Source of the DNA: an uncultured Mycoplasmatota bacterium
GTDB lineage: Bacteria; Bacillota_I; Bacilli_A; RF39; UBA660
Direction: 5' to 3'
Length of the DNA: 36,970 nucleotides
NCBI GenBank assembly: GCA_948437815.1
Contig: CAOJKG010000001.1
Span: forward strand, 1-36,970
Shown here: positions 31,520-36,970 of the stretch, piece by piece
Position numbering within the stretch: the stretch's first letter is position 1
Layout of the letters: each line of letters begins with the position of its first letter
Position numbers and translations under genes: made by a program
The notes under the pieces: generated by a model
The model's database searches: none
What the model saw: only the letters and a program-made list of their open reading frames with translations
What the model was told of the DNA's origin: nothing

Positions 31520-32150
31520 TTATAAAAATAGATTATTGGATTTGGTAAAAACATTTAATGATAAACCAAAACTATTACTTCATAGTTGTTGTGGTCCTTG
31601 TTCAACACAAGTAATAGATTTTTTAAAAGATTATTTTATAATTACTATTTATTATTATAATCCTAATATTGAACCATTTGAGGAATATTTAAAAAGAAAA
31701 AATGAACAAATAAAATTTATTCAAAAGTTTAATGAGAATAGTCAGAATAAACTTGAATTTATAGATTGTGATTATAATAATGAGGATTATAAAGATATAG
31801 TTGATAATATCGAGCAAATAAAAGAAGGTGGAGCTAGATGCTCCAAATGTTTCTATTTAAGATTAGAAAATACAGCTAAAAAAGCTTTAGAAAATAATTT
31901 CGACTATTTTGGAACAACTTTAACTGTTAGTCCTCATAAAAATAGTCAGATTATAAATAAAATAGGGGAAGATATATCTAATAAATTAAATATTAAGTAT
32001 ATTTATGGTGATTTTAAAAAGAATGATGGTTATAAAAAAAGTATAGAATTTGCTCGAGAGTATGATTTGTATCGACAAGATTATTGTGGGTGCTTATATG
32101 GCAAAGATTTACAAAATAAAAGTATGAAAAAAGAAGAAACAATTAATTAA
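31500..32150 (+). CDS. queH: epoxyqueuosine reductase QueH
   Basis: 216 residues. Catalyses the last step of queuosine synthesis in tRNA, reducing epoxyqueuosine, in place of QueG. Diagnostic Cys motifs: LHSCCGPCS (C30, C31, C34), GARCSKCFYLR and YRQDYCGCLYG, which ligate an iron-sulfur cluster and a second metal in this family. The start at ATG 31500 is backed by AGGGGAT six bases away (31488-31494). ATG 31503 is also possible, and the earlier in-frame ATGs lie in the Asp-rich end of divIB. Its presence fits the tRNA-Asn(GTT) in this window, which is a normal queuosine substrate. Confidence 0.92.
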   Translation: MMEEKINYKNRLLDLVKTFNDKPKLLLHSCCGPCSTQVIDFLKDYFIITIYYYNPNIEPFEEYLKRKNEQIKFIQKFNENSQNKLEFIDCDYNNEDYKDIVDNIEQIKEGGARCSKCFYLRLENTAKKALENNFDYFGTTLTVSPHKNSQIINKIGEDISNKLNIKYIYGDFKKNDGYKKSIEFAREYDLYRQDYCGCLYGKDLQNKSMKKEETIN

Positions 32151-32163
32151 TGTTCTTCTTTTT
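32128..32163. terminator. bidirectional terminator between queH and gspE-like gene
   Basis: AAAAAGAAGAA (32128-32138) pairs with TTCTTCTTTTT (32153-32163) around a 14-base loop that itself contains ATTAATTAAT. It lies over the 3' ends of both convergent genes. Confidence 0.65.
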
Positions 32164-33367
32164 AAATTTCTAATTCTTCAGTAGAGGAAGTATCAATTGT
32201 TTTTAAAACTTCTTCCATGGTAGTTAGTCCTTCAATAGCTTTTTTTAATCCATCTTCAAACATTGTAGTGATATCTTCTTTAGAATTGTAAACTAATTTT
32301 TTTAATTCTTTACGATTCATATTGGATGTTATAGCATCTCTAATATCTTCATTAATTGTTAATACTTCATGAATAGCAATTCTACCAATAAATCCATGAT
32401 TACAATATTTACAACCAACAGGTATATAAACTTCGGGAACAGTAATACCTAAATGTTTTTTTATTAAATTTCTTTCATATTCATTTGTAGGTCTTGTACT
32501 GCGACATCTTGGACAAAGCTTTTTTACAAGTTTTTGAGAAATGATTCCAGTTAGGGCAGAACCTAATAAATATCTTTCTACTTCCATATCAATTAATCTT
32601 TCGATAGTAGTTAGGGAATTATTAGTATGAACTGTTGATAATACTAAGTGACCAGTAATACTAGCACGTACAGCAATACGAGCTGTTTCATTATCTCTTA
32701 TTTCACCAACCATTATAATATCAGGGTCTTGTCTTAAAATACTTCTTAAAGTATGAGAAAAAGTTAGACCAATATCACTTAATACTTGAACTTGATTAAT
32801 ATTTTCGATTTTCATTTCAACGGGGTCTTCAACAGTGATTATGTTTCTTTCTTTGCTATTTAATTTTTGAAGAAGAGCATAGACAGTTGTTGATTTACCA
32901 GTACCTGTTGCACCTGTTACTAAAATTAAACCATTGGGTTTAGATATCATTTTATTAATTTTGTTTAGATTATTTTCGGAAAAACCTAAGTTTTCTAAAC
33001 CTTTTAAACTCATAGAATAATCAAGAATACGAATAACAATTTTTTCGCCATCAACAACAGGAAGTGATGATACACGTAAATCAAGATTATAAGAATCAAC
33101 TATATTTTTAATCGCTCCATCTTGAGGAAGTCTAGTTTCAGTTATATTCATACCACTTATTATTTTTATTCTAGTAATAAGATTTTTCTTTAACATATTA
33201 GGGATTTTAGCATAATCTTGTAATTCTCCATCTATTCTTATTCTAACCATTAATGAATTTCTTGAAGGGTCAAAATGAATATCACTGGCTTTTCTTTTTA
33301 TAGCATCGACAATTATTATATTTACTATATCAACAATAGAAGTTTTTTCAAAATCAAATTCTTTCAT
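32162..33367 (-). CDS. GspE/PilB-type secretion ATPase (short, stand-alone)
   Basis: 401 residues. Type II secretion/type IV pilus ATPase core: N-terminal RIRIDGELQ and LPQDGAI, Walker A GATGTGKST (152-160), Asp box TVEDPVEMKI, Walker B DPDIIMVGEIRDNETA (214-229), His box STVHTNNS and the tetracysteine zinc site C285/C288 and C319/C322. The N1 domain of long PilB/GspE proteins is absent, as in ComGA-type ATPases. No platform protein or pilin gene is adjacent. ATG at 33367 is used (AGGTGAT in front). An in-frame GTG at 33379 lies inside that ribosome site. Its role is probably DNA uptake or pili if partners exist elsewhere. Confidence 0.9.
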   Translation of the reverse strand: MKEFDFEKTSIVDIVNIIIVDAIKRKASDIHFDPSRNSLMVRIRIDGELQDYAKIPNMLKKNLITRIKIISGMNITETRLPQDGAIKNIVDSYNLDLRVSSLPVVDGEKIVIRILDYSMSLKGLENLGFSENNLNKINKMISKPNGLILVTGATGTGKSTTVYALLQKLNSKERNIITVEDPVEMKIENINQVQVLSDIGLTFSHTLRSILRQDPDIIMVGEIRDNETARIAVRASITGHLVLSTVHTNNSLTTIERLIDMEVERYLLGSALTGIISQKLVKKLCPRCRSTRPTNEYERNLIKKHLGITVPEVYIPVGCKYCNHGFIGRIAIHEVLTINEDIRDAITSNMNRKELKKLVYNSKEDITTMFEDGLKKAIEGLTTMEEVLKTIDTSSTEELEI

Positions 33368-33393
33368 ATTAAGTATCACCTATTCTAATATAG

Positions 33394-33422
33394 ATTATAC
33401 TATATTTTTAATATTTTCTCAA
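33394..33422 (-). promoter_or_regulatory. promoter of the gspE-like gene
   Basis: On the minus strand: TTGAGA (33422-33417), 17 bases, TATAAT (33399-33394). Near consensus. It faces away from the RNA methyltransferase gene. Confidence 0.75.
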
Positions 33423-33452
33423 TTTATATTTCCTAAATTTATGTAAAGATGT

Positions 33453-33458
33453 TATAAT
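33453..33458 (+). promoter_or_regulatory. -10 box for the RNA methyltransferase gene
   Basis: TATAAT only 17 bases before the ATG at 33476. The transcript would have a leader of about 11 bases with only GTGAT as ribosome site. -35 support is weak. Confidence 0.4.
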
Positions 33459-33475
33459 ACTTTTGTGATGTAAAA

Positions 33476-34684
33476 ATGGAAATAGTTACAATAGAATCTT
33501 TAGACCATTTTGGGTTAGGTATTGCTCATATTAATGAAAAAGTTGTTTTTGTAGAAAATGCTCTACCAGGAGAAGTTGTTAAAATAGAAAAACTTGAAGA
33601 TAAAAATAAATATATGAAAGCGAGAGTTTTAGAATATATAAAGAAAAGTGATAAAAGAATAAAAGCATTATGTCCTTATTTTAATATTTGTGGTGGGTGT
33701 TCTTTAATGTTTTATTCTTATAATGATACTTTGGACTATAAACTTAAAAAAGTAGAGGAATTAATATTTAAGAATAAAATAAAATATAAGGGTAATATTG
33801 AAATAGTTGAAAATCAAAATCCAATCAATTATCGAAATAAAGTTAGTTTAAAAATAGTTGATGGAAAAATGGGGTATTATAAAAGTAAAACTCATGAGCT
33901 CGTAGAAATAATTGAATGCTTTGTTGCTAATCAAGAAATAAATAAAATCATTAAGAATTTTAAATTGTTAAATGTTCAAAATGGTTCTTTAATAGTTAGA
34001 GTTAATTCAAATAAGGAAGTTTTACTTATAATTGAATGTCCTAATGATAATTATAATATTGAAATTGATAGATTAAAAGAATTAGTTAAATTAGTAGGGA
34101 TTGTTTATAATAATAAAACTATTTATGGAGATAATTTCTTTTATGAAAGAATAGGTGGATTCTTATTTAAAGTAAGCTTTAATTCTTTTTTTCAAATTAA
34201 TCATTATATTTGTTCTTTATTATTTGAGTTTATAAATGAAGAAATAACACCAAATGATATAGTACTCGATTTATATAGTGGGGTTGGGACTCTTGGAATA
34301 GTCGCTAGTAAAAAAGCTAGGAGAGTTATAAGTGTTGAAATTGTAAAAAATGCAGTTTTAAATGGATTATTTAATGCTAAAATTAATAAGCAAAATAATA
34401 TTCAGTTTATACTTGGGGATACTTCTAAAATAATTAATAAAATTAAAAATGATTTTGATACTTTAATAATAGATCCACCTAGAAGTGGTTTAGATAAAAA
34501 TACTATTTTGTTTATAAAAAATAAGTTGCCTAAAAAAATTATTTATGTTTCATGTGATGCGAATACTTTAATGCGTGATTTAAAATTATTAGAAAATGAT
34601 TATGAAATTACTAATTATAAAGTTTTAGATATGTTTAGTTATAGTTATCATTTAGAGAGTTTTGTTGTTTTAAAAATAAAATAA
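33476..34684 (+). CDS. 23S rRNA (uracil-5-)-methyltransferase, RlmD/RlmCD-like
   Basis: 402 residues. SAM-dependent m5U methyltransferase of the TrmA/RumA family. An N-terminal TRAM domain (about 1-55) is followed by iron-sulfur cysteines C66, C72, C75 in CPYFNICGGC and C148. The SAM fold has LDLYSGVGTLGI, the catalytic base region has IIDPPRSGLD, and the nucleophile Cys is in YVSCDANTLMRDL. Firmicute members (RlmCD) can methylate two 23S uridines, so the exact site is uncertain. The ATG has an unusually weak ribosome site and a very short predicted leader. Confidence 0.9.
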   Translation: MEIVTIESLDHFGLGIAHINEKVVFVENALPGEVVKIEKLEDKNKYMKARVLEYIKKSDKRIKALCPYFNICGGCSLMFYSYNDTLDYKLKKVEELIFKNKIKYKGNIEIVENQNPINYRNKVSLKIVDGKMGYYKSKTHELVEIIECFVANQEINKIIKNFKLLNVQNGSLIVRVNSNKEVLLIIECPNDNYNIEIDRLKELVKLVGIVYNNKTIYGDNFFYERIGGFLFKVSFNSFFQINHYICSLLFEFINEEITPNDIVLDLYSGVGTLGIVASKKARRVISVEIVKNAVLNGLFNAKINKQNNIQFILGDTSKIINKIKNDFDTLIIDPPRSGLDKNTILFIKNKLPKKIIYVSCDANTLMRDLKLLENDYEITNYKVLDMFSYSYHLESFVVLKIK

Positions 34685-34709
34685 TAGCGAATTATAGTTT
34701 GTATTGAAT

Positions 34710-34738
34710 TTGACAAAATTATTGTTTTGTGGTATGAT
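34710..34738 (+). promoter_or_regulatory. promoter of the amidoligase operon
   Basis: TTGACA (34710-34715), exactly 17 bases, TATGAT (34733-34738). Predicted start near 34745, with a purine-rich AGGGGGGG ribosome site before the ATG at 34774. Confidence 0.75.
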
Positions 34739-34773
34739 TATATCATATAAAAAGGGAATTAGGGGGGGATACT

Positions 34774-35781
34774 ATGCAACTTCAAAATGTTAATTTGGCT
34801 GCAAATAATGAATTTGCAAAATTAAGTGCAATAGATTTGTTACTTTTATCACAGGAATTGGATAGTGTTTTTTTAGAGTATCGTGATAGTTTGAATTTAG
34901 AAAGAAAAGTTCGATTTGGTATAGAACTTGAATATGAAGGTACTGAAAGGAAGAATTTTGCAGACTTTCTTAAAAAACAAAATTTAAATTGGAAATCAGT
35001 GGACGATGAAACTTTAGTTTCAGGGGGTGAAGCTGTATCTCCACGTTTACTTGATGAAAGAAAAACTTGGGAGAATTTACAAACAATTTGTCAATATTTG
35101 AAGTCCACCAAAGCAGATACAAGACATAATTCTGGTTTACATATTCATATTGGCGCTCATATTTTAGGAGAAAATATTGATGCTTGGCGTAGATTTGCTA
35201 AATTATATACTATTTATGAACGTGTTTTAATTCGTTTTGGTTTTGGAGATAAAATAAATGCTAGACGTACATTATTTAGTTATGCTAAGCCTGTTGGTTT
35301 GTCATTTTTAGGTACTATACATGATTTAGATCAAAATAGAAGTTTAATGGCCAGTAGAGCTTTTTATAAACAAATATATGATATTAAGAAAAATGCGATT
35401 AATTTACGTAGTTTGGATTTTTTAAAAGCTATTGTTAATATGAATACAATAGAGTTTAGAAATTTTAATTCTACTACTGAAGAGACTATAATTCAAAATG
35501 ATATAAATGCTGTAAGTCATATGGTGCTCGCGGCTGCTAGTAATAATTTAGATGAAGATTTTTTAAATTATAAGCTTAAGCAATTAGAACAACAATGTTT
35601 AAGTGAGAGAGCTTATTTAGAACAATGTAGTCAAATCTTACTTCGTGATATGGCAGAATTAGTGGATTTGATTTTCGATAACAATCAAGATAAAATATAT
35701 TTTATGAGGCAATATGTTAGAAATTTTGAAACTTGTGAAGATCGTGAAGTAAAGGTTGCTAGGGAACTTGTAAGAAAATGA
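34774..35781 (+). CDS. amidoligase family protein (glutamine-synthetase-like fold)
   Basis: 335 residues. Motifs of the Amidoligase_2 family of COOH-NH2 ligases: FGIELEYEG (48-56), a D..L..GGEAVSP segment (84-90), GLHIHIG (121-127) and TIEFRNF (225-231). These supply the Glu/His metal- and ATP-binding residues of the fold. Such enzymes are predicted to join an amino group to a carboxyl group, making peptide tags or small amide metabolites; substrates are mostly unknown. It is translationally coupled (ATGA overlap) to a gamma-glutamylcyclotransferase, a partner reported for this family, which points to a gamma-glutamyl linkage. The C-terminal 80 residues are helical. Confidence 0.8.
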   Translation: MQLQNVNLAANNEFAKLSAIDLLLLSQELDSVFLEYRDSLNLERKVRFGIELEYEGTERKNFADFLKKQNLNWKSVDDETLVSGGEAVSPRLLDERKTWENLQTICQYLKSTKADTRHNSGLHIHIGAHILGENIDAWRRFAKLYTIYERVLIRFGFGDKINARRTLFSYAKPVGLSFLGTIHDLDQNRSLMASRAFYKQIYDIKKNAINLRSLDFLKAIVNMNTIEFRNFNSTTEETIIQNDINAVSHMVLAAASNNLDEDFLNYKLKQLEQQCLSERAYLEQCSQILLRDMAELVDLIFDNNQDKIYFMRQYVRNFETCEDREVKVARELVRK

Positions 35782-36254
35782 AATCAATATATTATATAGC
35801 TTATGGAAGCAATTTGAATTTAGGAAAGTTTATTGAGAGATGTCCTAGTGCTAAACTTTTAGGAACTAGTCTGTTATTGAATAAATCTTTAGTATTTAAA
35901 GGGGATGACGAAGAATATAGTTATTTAACATTAGAAGAGGAATTAGGAAGTACTGTTCCAGTTGCAATATTTGAACTTTCTTATTTTGATTCAATACGAT
36001 TAGATAAATATGAAGGATATCCAATGCTTTACTCTAAAGAGTGGATAGATTTAGATTTGGCTGGAAATTCTATAAGTGCTATGGTTTATATAATGAGGCC
36101 TAGATATAATTATTATTTGCCTTCTTTGCCATATTTCAATTCTTGTCTTCGAGGTTATGATTATTTTGGCTTTGATAAAAAGTTTTTAATTGATGCTGTT
36201 AAAAGAACTATAAATTATGTATCAAATAATGATGATAAAAAATCTAGAAATTGA
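35778..36254 (+). CDS. gamma-glutamylcyclotransferase-like protein
   Basis: 158 residues. GGCT/AIG2-like fold with the substrate loop YGSNLN (residues 9-14) and the catalytic Glu E79 in DKYEGYP. Enzymes of this fold release a gamma-glutamyl group as 5-oxoproline from gamma-glutamyl amines or peptides. The ATG overlaps the amidoligase stop, so a make-and-break pair acting on one gamma-glutamyl compound is a reasonable inference. It ends in a basic tail (DDKKSRN). Confidence 0.85.
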   Translation: MKSIYYIAYGSNLNLGKFIERCPSAKLLGTSLLLNKSLVFKGDDEEYSYLTLEEELGSTVPVAIFELSYFDSIRLDKYEGYPMLYSKEWIDLDLAGNSISAMVYIMRPRYNYYLPSLPYFNSCLRGYDYFGFDKKFLIDAVKRTINYVSNNDDKKSRN

Positions 36255-36353
36255 TAAATAATGTAATTTTTGTTTATTTTGTACTTATTTATTATACTCT
36301 AGTTTTTTATTGGTTAAATTTGTGTAAATATAGTAGAATAAAATTAATTAATA

Positions 36354-36362
36354 TGCTATACT
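36354..36362 (+). promoter_or_regulatory. extended -10 before the gene at 36385
   Basis: TGCTATACT, extended -10, eight bases before AGAGGAGG (36371-36378). No good -35 (TAGAAT at 17 bases). It gives the last gene its own transcript. Confidence 0.45.
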
Positions 36363-36384
36363 GATATTGTAGAGGAGGATGTAT

Positions 36385-36894
36385 ATGTCACAAGAAATAA
36401 CATTTGAATTAATGCAACGACAAATGAATTTTTTAGAGAAATATCTAAATGCAGAAGCTCGTTGTGTTTATTGGAATTTAGGAAAACTTGAAGAGGTTTC
36501 TGGAACGTTGAGATTAATAGTTCCTTTTGATAGAATTATTATTGGCAATAGGTCATTATCATTTGTAGATTCTGAAGTTGCGATAGAAGAAATTTATGTT
36601 AATAGTAATTTAGTATATTGTTGTCCTTCGGCTCGTGGATATGAAGGATGCTATGCTTATGACCATTTTGCAATTGTTGGTGCACAACAGGCACTTTTAG
36701 GAAAAAGCGTAAAATTAGATGCTCTTAATGAGACTTATAAAAATGCTCCAGCTGATTTAATAGCTAATTCTGGTGCTATGAAAGGTGGACGAGGATTTCA
36801 TAGAGATGAAAAAAAAGAAGATAATGTAATCAATACAGAAAATCAAGTTACTGCAACTGGAGAAATTTCTGAAGATATTGGTAGAGCTAGATAA
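36385..36894 (+). CDS. conserved-looking protein of unknown function
   Basis: 169 residues, soluble, no signal peptide. Not recognised. It has a beta-rich central part with VYWNLGKLEEVSG, LIVPFDRIIIGNR and CCPSARGYEGCYAY (four cysteines in the whole core), then a polar, probably disordered tail with GGRGFHRDEKKED. ATG 36385 is six bases after AGAGGAGG, and ATG 36379 directly touches it, so 36385 is used. It follows the amidoligase-cyclotransferase pair by 130 bases with its own -10; a role as target or partner of that pair is possible but unsupported by motifs. Confidence 0.6.
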   Translation: MSQEITFELMQRQMNFLEKYLNAEARCVYWNLGKLEEVSGTLRLIVPFDRIIIGNRSLSFVDSEVAIEEIYVNSNLVYCCPSARGYEGCYAYDHFAIVGAQQALLGKSVKLDALNETYKNAPADLIANSGAMKGGRGFHRDEKKEDNVINTENQVTATGEISEDIGRAR

Positions 36895-36908
36895 TCTAGT
36901 CTTTTTTT
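36887..36908 (+). terminator. terminator after the last gene
   Basis: CTAGA (36887-36891), loop TAA (which is also the stop codon) and TCTAG (36895-36899), followed by seven T. Confidence 0.7.
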
Positions 36909-36970
36909 ATTTGTCGATAATTTGTCAAATCAAGTGCAACAATTTATAAAATTGTCAATTAACTCATTTG

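Noticed and set aside
1..36970. Alternative genetic code with TGA as Trp, given the low GC and mollicute-like gene content
   Set aside because: Trp is TGG throughout, and TGA ends genes at the ATGA overlaps at 5278-5281 and 35778-35781.
1..36970. CRISPR arrays, insertion sequences or prophage genes
   Set aside because: No regularly spaced direct repeats, transposase, integrase or phage structural genes were seen.

Overview
The window is strongly AT-rich (by eye under 30% GC) and comes from a Gram-positive-type (monoderm) Bacillota chromosome. It has strong AGGAGG ribosome sites, TTGACA/TATAAT promoters and U-tailed hairpin terminators. It carries AddAB, DivIB, MurG and MurB, sporulation-related genes (a GPR-like protease and SpoIIP) and a sortase-type surface protein, and no outer-membrane components. 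Trp is encoded by TGG, and TGA is a true stop at two ATGA overlaps (5278-5281 and 35778-35781), so the code is standard. The best match is an uncultured gut Bacilli of the RF39/Erysipelotrichia type that has lost or is losing sporulation. That placement is inference.

Layout. 98-4434: surface protein with a TPNTG tail, lysyl-tRNA synthetase fused to a tRNA-binding domain, and a permease. 4526-13571: a Tad-like pilus or secretion operon (anchored protein, a 1227-residue Cys-rich exported protein, TadE-like, CpaB-like, CpaF-like ATPase, TadB-like, TadC-like), followed by a separately promoted VirB2/TrbC-like two-helix protein. 13872-13947: tRNA-Asn. 14049-19440: addB-addA. 19513-22020: lemA and a DUF2207 protein. 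Minus strand 22063-23352: transglutaminase-like protein and rpsT. 23535-27778: gpr-like gene, then a C-type-lectin-like variable protein, a possible 34-residue peptide and a zinc-ribbon protein, then a spoIIP homologue and a small membrane protein. 28025-28561: unknown protein, possibly a nuclease domain. 28754-32150: murG-murB-divIB-queH. 32162-33367 (minus): GspE/PilB ATPase. 33476-34684: RlmD-like RNA methyltransferase. 34774-36894: amidoligase, gamma-glutamylcyclotransferase and an unknown protein.

Three things stand out. (1) The protein at 24476-26221 ends in a C-type-lectin-like domain. Its last ~93 coding bases switch abruptly from A-ending codons to about 52% GC with no A-ending codon at all. 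Nearly all presumptive variable positions are NNY codons, the signature of a diversity-generating retroelement (DGR) variable region copied from an AAY template. No reverse transcriptase or template repeat is in the window, so it would be a remote target. (2) This gene sits between gpr and spoIIP, which are adjacent in Bacillus, and the SpoIIP homologue has lost the His/Glu residues needed for catalysis while keeping an open frame. (3) The Tad-like operon lacks a Flp pilin and a prepilin peptidase, but is coupled to a giant Cys-rich exported protein and a VirB2-like candidate subunit with its own consensus promoter. It may be a hybrid monoderm surface machine.

A recurring regulatory trait is that many -10 boxes lie only 6-9 bases before the Shine-Dalgarno sequence, so transcripts would begin at or just before the ribosome site.
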